Counted from the stretch's first letter, positions 37,091 through 46,536 are shown. The stretch is DNA of 64,000 bases from Aigarchaeota archaeon (GCA_025059745.1 JANXDH010000004.1:111783-175782), one strand, 5' to 3'. Notes: generated by a model not told the origin, from the sequence alone. Made by a program: numbers and translations.

Positions 37091-39017
37091 AGGCGATGGA
37101 TGGGAGGACATCACTGCCAAAACACTTCGGGTAAAATGGGACCTCTCTCAAAAAGATCAGGAAAAACTCGATGCCGAATTTATCCAGAACGTAAACGTGG
37201 GTGAACAAATTCGCATCCGTGAAGATATGGCGAGGGACGTTTTCGCGGATGGCATCCTCGACCTCTACGAGGTGTTCAGTGGTATAGTCTATGAATCAGT
37301 GAGGCAACACCATGGCGGCAACCCTCCACAATGTAACGTTACGGCTTATAGCGAGCTGATACTCTACGACAAGCACTTAGTCTTTAGGTCATACCCGACG
37401 GGGACGAAGGCCGGGGCGATAATCCGCGATTTGGCGTCCCTCGAGAGCAACGTCAACACTTCTAATGTGGACGACGGCCCATCACTCACATCACCATGGC
37501 AGATCGAGAACATGGTGGCCTTGAAGATTATGCAGGACGTAGCCCGCGGGACTAACTACTGGTTGAGGATGAAGCCCGGTAGAGTCCTGTACTTTAAGCC
37601 GAAGACCACGGGCTCCCCCGTCGCTACCCTCGATTCCTCTAAAGTGATCTCGGCCGATTATACTGAAGACCGTTGGAGGTTAAAGAACCGGGTCATATAT
37701 GTAGGGGCTAATGGGCGAGTCCTCGCGGACGTCTCTGAGGGGGCAGGCGACCTACCGATAGTCGTACACGACCCGTTCTTAACCGATGGTGCTGAGGCCG
37801 CACGGAGGGCAAATATCAGGTTGGCCTTGAATAAGGAGTATGGCCGTCAACTCAGGGTCGTGATGCATAGAACCCATTTCGAGTCCATGGATGTAGACCT
37901 AGGGAGCACGATAAGGGTAAACCTGCCATCACTCGGTCTAAATGATGTTGACATGTATCTGGTCGGGATGGAATGCGACCCTCAGAGTCTACAATACACT
38001 CTAACTTTAGGCGGACGGCTTGAGCTATTAGAGGACTTTTTAGATGAAGCCATCGGAGGGGATGTCGCGGGTCGCTTCGGGCCCTCCGTAAGTGTCGCGG
38101 GGGAGGTATCGACGATGAGGTCTAACCTCTTTTTCACTCAAAAGATCATATCGATCACATCGCATAGGTACGTGACGTACCTCAACCGGCCACCCCTCAC
38201 GATCCACGGCGGCCAGAACGTCACTATCAGGACGGATACGGGAGAGGTTGAATTAGCATCCGGCTTCACGACCGGCCATTGTACGATCAGTTTCCTGCCG
38301 CCCACTGAGACCTTCCGTAGGTGGGGTTACGTCGAATGGGTTAGTTTTATGAACCAAGGTAGCGTGAGGGTACGGTTGCTTGACACATCGGGTAATGAGC
38401 TGGCCTCTAAAGACGATCGGGGTTCGGGCCCCTCTCTCACTAAAAGATTGCCGTTGAAGAAGTGGCCCGGCCGGCCTCAGGAATTCACGAGACATCCCGC
38501 GATAAGGAATTGGGGGTCTACTAATACGGCCAACGCTAGCACCTCATTCGCGGGCGTAATATCGGGCTCGTGCATCAGGCTCGCGCCGAGCACATCGGGA
38601 ACGATGGGTGAGATATTCTATAATAAGACGAAAAATTTAGGGCTCAACCTCTCGTGGGCCCGCTATATGAGCGTCTTTTTCCTCGCATTCGTAGCCAATA
38701 CGACGGTAAAAATTAGATTACATACGAACGCAAATAATTATTTTGAGGCGACCGTACCGATAGTTGAGGCCGGCCGATGGAGGGAGTACGTGATATATAT
38801 GAGCACTCTATCGTCATCAGGCTCTCCTAACATGAGCAACATCAACTGGATCAGCATATTGGCGGACTACCCGATCCTCATCGATAGCGATTACGTTTTT
38901 CACCAGTATCCCCGTGGAGAGCTGAGGGTGAGGTTCGAGCTGAGTAGGCCGAACGCCTCGGCCGTCTCACCAAAAATAAGGCGTGTAGTAATAACATATG
39001 AGGAGGTGGTGGTATGA
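37071..39017 (+). CDS. Putative baseplate hub/tail protein (late-control-D/gp27-like N-terminal part)
   Basis: NRGDGWEDITAKTLRVKWDLSQKDQEKLDAEF...GEQIRIRED..., VDLGSTIRVNLPSLGLNDVDMYLVGMECDPQSLQYTLTLGG resemble hub domains. ATG alternatives exist at 37038 and 37062. Confidence 0.6.
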   Translation: MRVERNRGDGWEDITAKTLRVKWDLSQKDQEKLDAEFIQNVNVGEQIRIREDMARDVFADGILDLYEVFSGIVYESVRQHHGGNPPQCNVTAYSELILYDKHLVFRSYPTGTKAGAIIRDLASLESNVNTSNVDDGPSLTSPWQIENMVALKIMQDVARGTNYWLRMKPGRVLYFKPKTTGSPVATLDSSKVISADYTEDRWRLKNRVIYVGANGRVLADVSEGAGDLPIVVHDPFLTDGAEAARRANIRLALNKEYGRQLRVVMHRTHFESMDVDLGSTIRVNLPSLGLNDVDMYLVGMECDPQSLQYTLTLGGRLELLEDFLDEAIGGDVAGRFGPSVSVAGEVSTMRSNLFFTQKIISITSHRYVTYLNRPPLTIHGGQNVTIRTDTGEVELASGFTTGHCTISFLPPTETFRRWGYVEWVSFMNQGSVRVRLLDTSGNELASKDDRGSGPSLTKRLPLKKWPGRPQEFTRHPAIRNWGSTNTANASTSFAGVISGSCIRLAPSTSGTMGEIFYNKTKNLGLNLSWARYMSVFFLAFVANTTVKIRLHTNANNYFEATVPIVEAGRWREYVIYMSTLSSSGSPNMSNINWISILADYPILIDSDYVFHQYPRGELRVRFELSRPNASAVSPKIRRVVITYEEVVV

Positions 39018-40162
39018 CCGAGTACCTCATCCTCAACCAGGCCCGCACCTACCCGGTCGTATGGGAATATGGGAAGGAGGTGGTTAGCCCAAATAATTTC
39101 ACCATCCCTGTCAACACAGAGCAATCACATTGGTATTTAAACTTTGGTACCAATGTCGGTGCGGAATACTACTACCTGAGCAGTTCTAATCAGTCTTATG
39201 CATACTATAGCTTTAGGACTAGTACGCTTTCTACGAACGCGCAGATCATCGGTTCATTCATTAGGAGGGTAAGAGTCCTATGGGGTTCGGCCGGAGGCGA
39301 TACTCCGACTGTAACTTTAAGCGTGTGGGAAGCAGATCCTTCTACCCTGAATCCCACGAACCGAATTAGAAATTTGGGCCAGTTTACTAGAGGGCCTTCT
39401 GGGGGGCAAAGTTTCACCTGGTCTGTTGACAACCCATTGGATGGTGTCCCGATTACACTTGGAAATGCGTATAGTGTCCGGCTTGGTGACCCGGTCTCCT
39501 ATGAGGCGCCCACTACCCTCTGGTCGCTCGAACTGTATGGCGCTCCCTCCTCCTCTCCAAGCGGTAAATTTACCGCTGCTAAGACAGAGGTTCGATATAC
39601 CACCGATGGTGTGAACTGGGTTACGTACACCAGAAATAATCGCTCATGGGGGGGATGGGAGGTTGAGGTCGTTACCGTCCTCCGCGCGCCAACATCGAGC
39701 GGGACAATTTTCCGTTCGGATGAAGCGTGTAATCTATACGTCTATAAGTCGCAGTCCATACCTACTGGTATTACGTTCCTTCGTGAGTTTCTGAATAATA
39801 CGCAATATAATTTACCAACCACCGCTCCAGGAGTCCAGGTACCATTTCCTAGTGATGAGCAACTAACCTATACCTTCGACTACATCACGACCGCGAATGT
39901 TAACACTCAGATCGCGACTACGCTCTATCCGAGGATAGTCTACGAAAAGAACCCGGTAACCGTGGACATGTTCAACGCCTCCGAGGCCTATCTGATCCGG
40001 CTCGAGTATTTAGCGACGGACACGAGGGTACGGCTGAACGATAGCCCGCTCCAGGAGTTTACGGGTAGCTCGGGCGCGACCACCTTCGACCCACCCCCCG
40101 TAGTGTGGAAACTTGAAAACTTAAGCGGTAGAGTCCGCGCGGTCATGATGGTGCTGGAATGA
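39014..40162 (+). CDS. Putative tail-tip/fibre protein
   Basis: 382-aa beta-rich ORF overlapping the hub stop; position at the distal end of the tail module. Confidence 0.5.
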   Translation: MTEYLILNQARTYPVVWEYGKEVVSPNNFTIPVNTEQSHWYLNFGTNVGAEYYYLSSSNQSYAYYSFRTSTLSTNAQIIGSFIRRVRVLWGSAGGDTPTVTLSVWEADPSTLNPTNRIRNLGQFTRGPSGGQSFTWSVDNPLDGVPITLGNAYSVRLGDPVSYEAPTTLWSLELYGAPSSSPSGKFTAAKTEVRYTTDGVNWVTYTRNNRSWGGWEVEVVTVLRAPTSSGTIFRSDEACNLYVYKSQSIPTGITFLREFLNNTQYNLPTTAPGVQVPFPSDEQLTYTFDYITTANVNTQIATTLYPRIVYEKNPVTVDMFNASEAYLIRLEYLATDTRVRLNDSPLQEFTGSSGATTFDPPPVVWKLENLSGRVRAVMMVLE

Positions 40163-40458
40163 GGGTACGCATAGAGAACGTTGATTTAGAGAGCGGGCTA
40201 CCCATCGAGATAGCTGAAGCGATTAAGAAGACGGCCGTGCTAGAGGAGAAGGTCAGGACTCTCGAGTCTGAAAAAGAGGCGCTCAATGAAAAACTCAAGG
40301 CCCTTGAGGGGAGGACGACGGCCATCCTACGAGTAGAGGACGAGGTTAACGGCCTCTATCAGAAGATAGCTGCACTTGAGGAGGAAAACGAAGAGCTGAG
40401 GGGGATACTGGAGAAGCTCATCGAGCGATCGCCCACATCCTCTCAAACTCAGAAGTGA
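40159..40458 (+). CDS. Coiled-coil protein
   Basis: Heptad-rich AIKKTAVLEEKVRTLESEKEALNEKLKALEG...ALEEENEELRGILEKL. Confidence 0.6.
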   Translation: MRVRIENVDLESGLPIEIAEAIKKTAVLEEKVRTLESEKEALNEKLKALEGRTTAILRVEDEVNGLYQKIAALEEENEELRGILEKLIERSPTSSQTQK

Positions 40459-41002
40459 ACGACCGCGCGACACCGGCGTCATTTATCACCACCACGTTCT
40501 CATCGTTCTCTGCCTCTGCGGCCCTCGAGAAGTTGTAGCTCCCAGTTATCACGATCGTCCCATCGATCACGACGAACTTGTGGTGCATAGAGTTGCTGTT
40601 ACCGTCGAGCTTCACGTCGAGGCCACTATTTCTCAACCTCATGTACTCGGACCCCGTCTGGTTGGCGTTCAGTCTCTCTACCAGCACCCTCACCGTTATC
40701 CCCTTTCGATGCGCGTTTATGAGTGCCTCCGCGAGAGGGTCGCTGGTGAAAGAGAAGACGGCCACTAAAACTGACGAGCTGGCCCTCTCTATCAAGGAGA
40801 TTATCAACCGGTCACACTCTTCGGTCCTCGAGAAACAGACCTCAAGGACATCCCTCTGAACCACCGTGGTAGCGGTGAACCAAGTCTGGGTGGTGGTGAG
40901 GACGACGGTTCTGCTCATCGAAGACGCAGCGCCCGCTCCGATAACGATCCCGACTATCAGTAAGAGCAGCAATAGGGTGACTCTTGACCTAGGGCCTGCC
41001 AC
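40418..41002 (-). CDS. Phospholipase D-superfamily nuclease with N-terminal signal/TM
   Basis: HHKFVVIDGTIVITGSYNFSRAAEAENDENVVVI (HKD motif); N-terminal VTLLLLLLIVGIVIGAGAA. Confidence 0.88.
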   Translation of the reverse strand: MAGPRSRVTLLLLLLIVGIVIGAGAASSMSRTVVLTTTQTWFTATTVVQRDVLEVCFSRTEECDRLIISLIERASSSVLVAVFSFTSDPLAEALINAHRKGITVRVLVERLNANQTGSEYMRLRNSGLDVKLDGNSNSMHHKFVVIDGTIVITGSYNFSRAAEAENDENVVVINDAGVARSFTSEFERMWAIAR

Positions 41003-41039
41003 GACTTAACTGAGAGAGGGAGATTAATGAAGTATATAA

Positions 41040-42212
41040 CTACGTCTGGTCAACTCCATCCTCTAGTATCCAACCGAGCTCCCTGAGCATGCGCCTAGCC
41101 TCAGTCCTCGAGATCACAGGCGGGTTGTAGCTGTCACCGCGCGCGGCTAGCAAGATATCGGATATCTTGTACTCTGGGAGCTCTGGCTGGCCCCAGTGGA
41201 GCTCGACCCTCTCAGGGGTTAGCCTGCTGAAGACCTTGGTCTCGATCACGTGCTCTATGTACTCCCTTATCGCCCTCACTTGGTACTCGTTTACTCCTAC
41301 CGCCTCTCTAGCGCTCGCCTCCGTGAAGCCGGGCGTGGTGAAGAGCTTTATCACGGGTGACCTGAGGGCCGCGGTGAAGACGTTCTCGAAGTAGTGATAG
41401 TATTCGAACCTTATCCTCTCCGGAGCCTTTAGATCCTCGACTTCTATCTTCCTGTTGGTTATCACGTCTGCAGCAGGCTCCCTCAGGATCTGCTCGAACT
41501 CGGGTTTGATCTGACTCTCCAGCACCTCATCACCCACATCGAACTTGATGATCCTGCGTGGCACGGCCTTGTCCATGTAGAGTATCAGGTCCCTCCTCAA
41601 CGTCGCCTCGCTATCGAAGACGCTCGGTACGATCCTCCCCCTCCAGTCCCTCTGGGTCGCTATCAACTGATACGCAAGTCCGTACCCCCACGGTGAGGCG
41701 CTGTCTATTCTGTTCCACCTGAAGTGTATCAGCATGTCCGCGGGGACCGTTCTATACTCCACGTGCGAACCGACTTGGATGACAAGGTTGTACCTGACAG
41801 GCTCAAGGGTCTCTAGGTCTACCTCGACGCGCGGGCTACCGTTGAACCACCTAAGCGGCACCCTCTTTAGCGATACAAGCTCATCACCATCGTAGACGTA
41901 CTCGAGGAACGAGTTTCCGGTGAGCAGCATCTCTCTCACTAAGTCGTAAAGCATACTCTTGAGGTTCACGGACTCTACGAACTCCTCTACCCTCTTCTTC
42001 GCACTCGTGCTCCTCGAGGTGACGTAGAACCCAGGGCCGAGCACGGCATAGGCCAGCGTATCGACCGCCAACGCCACCGCCGGATTCCTGTAAGTCTCGA
42101 GGGCCTTTGCCCAGTTAGGCCAATCGCCCTCTATTCCGTCAGAGAAGACCGATACCACCTTCCCACCACTGCTCTGCTTCGACCTACCCTTTATAAGCTC
42201 CATCAGTCTCAA
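41040..42212 (-). CDS. Portal protein
   Basis: YRNPAVALAVDTLAYAVLGPGFYVTS, LLTGNSFLEYVYDGDELVSLKRVPLRWF, IHFRWNRIDSASPWGYGLAYQL typical of HK97/SPP1-type portals. Confidence 0.85.
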   Translation of the reverse strand: MRLMELIKGRSKQSSGGKVVSVFSDGIEGDWPNWAKALETYRNPAVALAVDTLAYAVLGPGFYVTSRSTSAKKRVEEFVESVNLKSMLYDLVREMLLTGNSFLEYVYDGDELVSLKRVPLRWFNGSPRVEVDLETLEPVRYNLVIQVGSHVEYRTVPADMLIHFRWNRIDSASPWGYGLAYQLIATQRDWRGRIVPSVFDSEATLRRDLILYMDKAVPRRIIKFDVGDEVLESQIKPEFEQILREPAADVITNRKIEVEDLKAPERIRFEYYHYFENVFTAALRSPVIKLFTTPGFTEASAREAVGVNEYQVRAIREYIEHVIETKVFSRLTPERVELHWGQPELPEYKISDILLAARGDSYNPPVISRTEARRMLRELGWILEDGVDQT

Positions 42213-42216
42213 AGTC

Positions 42217-43674
42217 CTATAGATTGACCGCGCGGTTAGTATTTTTGACGTCCTGACCCCTCTCCCATATCAGGTAGACGGTGGGCAGTGGCCTCATCTT
42301 CAAGGCCTCGGCCATTAGATCCAAATCCGGTCCCCCCTCGATAAGGAGCCTCATGACCTTCTTCCTCGACTTGAAGTAACCGAAGACCTTGACCAAATAG
42401 TCGTAGACCTCCCTCCTCCTGCCCTCATCCATCCTCCTTAGTACCGATAGATTATATCTCTTCGACGCCATCATGCTCAGGTCAAACCCCCTCTCCGCGA
42501 ACCATTTAGAGGCCTCTTGGTAGAGGGGTGGATTTTCGGAGACCCTCCTCATGCCTGCGTGCTCGAAGAAGGGGTTGTAGCGGGCCATGACTGCCAACGT
42601 CTCAACGTACTTCACGCCCACCCGCGGTAGTGTCTCGCGGACCAGCCTCACCCCCAATCCGATGCCCCTGAACTTTGGAGCTACCACGACCCTCGCTATC
42701 CTCCTGAACTCTCTACCAAGAAAGTCATAATATCCCCTCCTGTCAGAGACGTACAACCTCTTCAGCCAAGGTAAGGCCGTGAAGCGCCCGCTCACGACGC
42801 TGGAGCACATCGTGTAGACTATCACACCAACGACGTCTCCGTTATAGACGGCCTTGAAGACGTCTGTTACGTAACCAGGCCTCCTAGAGAGGTAATGGAA
42901 GCGCTCCAATGCCTTGTAGTCGTTCATGTCTCCCCGAGCGATGTAGGTCGATGATATCAGGCTACAGGTTCTTGGGGAGCAACTCAACCTCTTTATCTCC
43001 GCACCGACCTCACCGAACTTCTTCCTTATGAGGAGGGTGGGGTTCAGGTCGTAAAGAACGTCGTCATGCGTCGTGGCCACCAATACGGTCTTTCCCCTTT
43101 TCCTCGCGACCTTCTGGAGCAGGTAAGCGACTACCTTCGCCGTATCTCTGTCGAGCGTTGAGGCGAACTCGTCTAGGACCCAGACCCCTGCGTCCGAGTC
43201 AAGGAGCCTCGCGATCCTGTACCGGTACCTCTGACCATCGCTCAACTCCTTGTACCTCCTGATGAAGAGCGCAGCCTCGTTCAGGCCCGCCATACTCAAC
43301 TTCTCGATGGCATCGGAGACGTCCCTCCCCACACCGTGTATCAGAACCTCGTTTGGGTCGATTTCTATTGATCCAGCCTCGAGGACTCTCCCGAAAGACC
43401 GGTCTTCACTCAACGCCCTCGCCAACTCCCTCAGGAGTATAGACTTACCGCTGCCCGACTCACCGGTCACGAATATCACGTCACCCGGAAAGACCTCGAG
43501 CTCAAAGTCCTTGTAGACTATGAACCTCCTCTCCTCGTCGAGGCCGAGACCGAAGGCATCGGCCACAGCCGCCACTCTCTTGGTAAACTTAACGCGAGTC
43601 GAGAAATCCCTCGATAGCTTCAACTTTAAGAGGGGTACCTTCTCAACTATGGGGAGCTTAAGGGATATAAACAT
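42217..43674 (-). CDS. ABC-type ATPase fused to a GNAT acetyltransferase domain (COG2401-like)
   Basis: Walker A VTGESGSGKSILLREL, signature ELSDGQRYRYRIARLL, Walker B AGVWVLDEFAS, H-loop ATTHDD; GNAT motif A VVVAPKFRGIGLGVRLVRE. Start MFISLKLPIVEKVPLL at 43674 preferred. Confidence 0.85.
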   Translation of the reverse strand: MFISLKLPIVEKVPLLKLKLSRDFSTRVKFTKRVAAVADAFGLGLDEERRFIVYKDFELEVFPGDVIFVTGESGSGKSILLRELARALSEDRSFGRVLEAGSIEIDPNEVLIHGVGRDVSDAIEKLSMAGLNEAALFIRRYKELSDGQRYRYRIARLLDSDAGVWVLDEFASTLDRDTAKVVAYLLQKVARKRGKTVLVATTHDDVLYDLNPTLLIRKKFGEVGAEIKRLSCSPRTCSLISSTYIARGDMNDYKALERFHYLSRRPGYVTDVFKAVYNGDVVGVIVYTMCSSVVSGRFTALPWLKRLYVSDRRGYYDFLGREFRRIARVVVAPKFRGIGLGVRLVRETLPRVGVKYVETLAVMARYNPFFEHAGMRRVSENPPLYQEASKWFAERGFDLSMMASKRYNLSVLRRMDEGRRREVYDYLVKVFGYFKSRKKVMRLLIEGGPDLDLMAEALKMRPLPTVYLIWERGQDVKNTNRAVNL

Positions 43675-43732
43675 CCAAGACCGATTACCCCTCACTCGGT
43701 ATTTTTGCTCAAGCAACATCATCAAATATAAC

Positions 43733-44704
43733 GTGAGGGAAGTGGCTAGGCATGTGGAGGAGTCCCTCAGGATAACTGGAGTCTTAGCAACCCCACGCGT
43801 CAGCCGCAACGGCAGACTCTACCTACCGAAGGAGCTCGAAGACGCTGTGAAGAGGACGAACGGTCGAGAGATACCGGTCTATTGGGAGCACGTGAGGGCA
43901 GAGAGGGCGATAGGGAGGGCCAAACTGATCTGGAACCCGGAGAAATTACAGGTTGAGTACGAGGCGATAATAGAGGACCCTCGGGCCGAGAGCGTGATAA
44001 AGTCGGCCCCCATGAAGGTGAGCCTAGGAGCCGACTACGAGAGGATAGATTACCTCGATGACCTAGCGATAGTGAGAGGCCTTCGGTTCAGGGAGCTGAG
44101 TCTGGTCGCGGTACCTGGAATACCTGAGGCTGACCTGAGGGTAGTAGAGGCACAAATAGGCATAAGCGAGCGCGTGGTACCGTTCGAGGAGACCCCAACG
44201 ATAGACGCGAGCATGAGATGGGACAAGGAGCACGCACTCGCCTCCCTCAGGAGGTGGGCCGCAAAGGGCGACTCCAACGATATCGACTGGGTTAAGTACG
44301 CGAGGGGGTTTGCGTGGTACGATGACTCTAACCCTGAGGACCCCCAGTCATATAAGCTCCCTCACCACGTAGTTATAGACGATCAGCTATACGTGGTCTG
44401 GAGAGGAGTGGTCTCAGCTATGGCCCACCTGATGGGCGCCAGGGGGGGCGTGGACGTTCCTCAATCCGATAGGAGGGGAGTCTACTCGCATCTTGCCAAA
44501 CATTACAGACAGTTCGGTAAGGAGGTCCCATCTTACGAGAGGCTTGCCGAACTCATAAGTCACGTGAACTCGGCCGAGGAGAAGGGTAACTGGAGTGCAT
44601 CATTATCTAAGTTCGAAGAGTTCTGTAGATCGATAGGCCTATCTGGGACCCCCCGGGAGGTTATCGTCCTGGACTTCATGGGTGAGAAGGTGAGGATCAG
44701 GTGA
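43733..44704 (+). CDS. Prohead maturation protease (HK97/S78-like)
   Basis: PVYWEHVRAERAIGRAKL...KSAPMKVSLGADYERIDYLDDLAIVRGLRFRELSLVAVPGIPEADLRVVEA. GTG at 43733 preferred because the longer ORF overlaps the divergent gene. Confidence 0.75.
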   Translation: MREVARHVEESLRITGVLATPRVSRNGRLYLPKELEDAVKRTNGREIPVYWEHVRAERAIGRAKLIWNPEKLQVEYEAIIEDPRAESVIKSAPMKVSLGADYERIDYLDDLAIVRGLRFRELSLVAVPGIPEADLRVVEAQIGISERVVPFEETPTIDASMRWDKEHALASLRRWAAKGDSNDIDWVKYARGFAWYDDSNPEDPQSYKLPHHVVIDDQLYVVWRGVVSAMAHLMGARGGVDVPQSDRRGVYSHLAKHYRQFGKEVPSYERLAELISHVNSAEEKGNWSASLSKFEEFCRSIGLSGTPREVIVLDFMGEKVRIR

Positions 44705-44733
44705 CCTTTCTCAAAAATATCGAACGCGATGTT

Positions 44734-45849
44734 ATGGTATCGATGAACGAGACTAAGGCCCAACAAAGGGACGACGTCAGAGAGGTGAAGGTAACGCTAG
44801 ACGCCACGGAGCTCCAGAAGGCTCTAGCAGAGACCCTCACGAAATACCTCCAAGAACACAGAAGGATCAACTCCCCGACCACCGAGAGACGTATAGTCGG
44901 TGAGGACTCCAAGGACGACGGGTTAGTGAAGCTCTACGAGTGGGCGAAGAGCGCGGTCAACGAGTCCGTACTGGGGGTGCCGAGTACTTTCCATTACATC
45001 GTCGATCTGATCCATGAGATGCCCGGCCTCTTCTACGATCCTACGCAGTTCTTTGACGTGAGGGAGATACCGGAGGGCTCAGATTCAGCACGGTGGTTCA
45101 TCATCCCTTTAACAACCTACTCGGAGACGCCAGAAGGGTCGGATGTAGCAGAGGTCTCACAGACCATCACATCAGTCTCTACTACACCCATAGAGAGGAG
45201 CACTAGGCAGGTACTGAAGTACAGCGACCTCGAGAACGCGACCATAGATTTGATCGCGGGCATAACTAGGAGCATGACCTTGGGTGCGTTGAGGGACTCG
45301 TTCAAGAGGGCCGTCGACACCATCTCTCAGGACTCAAATATCTCGACGATCTATGGTGACGGCTCGGTCGACTCCGAGTCCGAGGTGACGGCTGAGATGA
45401 AGCTCTCCCCCTCCACCCTCGCGTCTGCCAGGAGAAGACTCATGGAGGGAGCCGGTATAGATCCAGGTGTTGAGGTAGCGGCCTTGATCTCCCCGAAGCA
45501 GTACACGGACCTCCTGATGCACCAGGAAGTGAAACAACTCTTGAGCTATGGTAGTGATGAACCGGTGAAGAGGGGCCAGATACCCACAATCTACGGCATA
45601 AGGTTGTATCCCTTCGATGTTCCATCAGGTACCGGCGCTGGCACCCCACCCGCTACGACTTACAGGGCGATCGTCTTCCACTCGCCGTCAAACGTTATCG
45701 AGAGACCCATCGGTCTCGCCATCAAGAGGAAATTGCTGATAGAGAACGTGAGGGACGTGAAGAAGAGGCAGATCGACATGGTGGCCACCTATAAAGACGC
45801 TGTAGCCGTGAAAGACAAGAAGAGGGTAGTGCGCATCATTACTGCCTGA
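44734..45849 (+). CDS. Major capsid protein (HK97 fold)
   Basis: Coiled-coil scaffold-like N-terminus, then capsid-like core (VPSTFHYIVDLIHEMPGLFYDPTQFFDVREIP...VEVAALISPKQYTDLLMHQEVKQLL) directly after the protease. Starts at 44701, 44734 or 44743 are possible. Confidence 0.75.
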   Translation: MVSMNETKAQQRDDVREVKVTLDATELQKALAETLTKYLQEHRRINSPTTERRIVGEDSKDDGLVKLYEWAKSAVNESVLGVPSTFHYIVDLIHEMPGLFYDPTQFFDVREIPEGSDSARWFIIPLTTYSETPEGSDVAEVSQTITSVSTTPIERSTRQVLKYSDLENATIDLIAGITRSMTLGALRDSFKRAVDTISQDSNISTIYGDGSVDSESEVTAEMKLSPSTLASARRRLMEGAGIDPGVEVAALISPKQYTDLLMHQEVKQLLSYGSDEPVKRGQIPTIYGIRLYPFDVPSGTGAGTPPATTYRAIVFHSPSNVIERPIGLAIKRKLLIENVRDVKKRQIDMVATYKDAVAVKDKKRVVRIITA

Positions 45850-45919
45850 TACGCCACCACATTCACTTTCATTTATCTCTCAACAAAAATATATTATTTT
45901 TAAATTAATATAATAAGAG

Positions 45920-46258
45920 ATGACGTACGCAAATCTTGAACGAGTAAAGGCGGTGTTGAGGATAACGGGGAACGAGGAGGACAACGTACTCTCAACGATA
46001 TTGCAGGAAGTAGACGCGGAGATAAACACGATACTGATGAAGTATACGCAGTTACCCATAACGGACGAGAGGATCAGGACTATCTTGGCAGGTATCGAGG
46101 CAGAGTGGGCTGGAGGCGTCTACAGGTCCTACGTGGAGCCCTCCGTGATGACCTACCCAGAGCACCCACCGCGCGAGCACGTCCTCATAACCAACGCCAA
46201 GAGGAGGCTAAGGGAACTGATAGAGGTACACCTGAAGAAGAAGGTGGACACTATATGA
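45920..46258 (+). CDS. Putative head-tail connector (gp6-like)
   Basis: YANLERVKAVLRITGNEEDNVLSTILQEVDAEINTILMKY; immediately after the capsid gene. Confidence 0.65.
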   Translation: MTYANLERVKAVLRITGNEEDNVLSTILQEVDAEINTILMKYTQLPITDERIRTILAGIEAEWAGGVYRSYVEPSVMTYPEHPPREHVLITNAKRRLRELIEVHLKKKVDTI

Positions 46259-46536
46259 GGGAGGTGATCTACGACCTGAGGGAGTTCGCTCTCTCCGTGA
46301 GGGGGAGGGAGGAGTCGGTGCGCATGAGTTTCTACCACCAGAGGGATGGTGAAGTCGAATTAGTCAAGGCGACGCTCTTCTGTCCTCTGGACTCCCATGT
46401 CCTCGTCTGGGAGGACGAAGGGGCCTTAGTGCCTCTACATGACTCGAGGGCATATGTAGAGTACGAGCTGAACGTCCTGAGGAGAATAAGGGACGAACTC
46501 GGTACCGAGCCGAAGAGGGGTAGGTGGGAGGGGTGA
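46255..46536 (+). CDS. Putative head-closure/connector protein
   Basis: 93 aa from ATG 46255 (MREVIYDLREFALSVRGREESVRMSFYHQRDGEV), ATGA overlap with the connector gene. Confidence 0.5.
   Translation: MREVIYDLREFALSVRGREESVRMSFYHQRDGEVELVKATLFCPLDSHVLVWEDEGALVPLHDSRAYVEYELNVLRRIRDELGTEPKRGRWEG

Noticed and set aside
40418-43674. Reading the PLD nuclease plus ABC-ATPase/GNAT as an antiviral defence island
   Set aside because: They lie inside a structural virus module between tail and protease genes, and the ABC-GNAT fusion matches a known archaeal family better than OLD/PARIS-type defence ATPases.
43675-43809. N-terminal extension of the ABC-GNAT ORF and the matching extension of the protease ORF (43520-43732)
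   Set aside because: The two extensions overlap antisense; family-like starts occur at 43674 and 43733, leaving a short divergent promoter.
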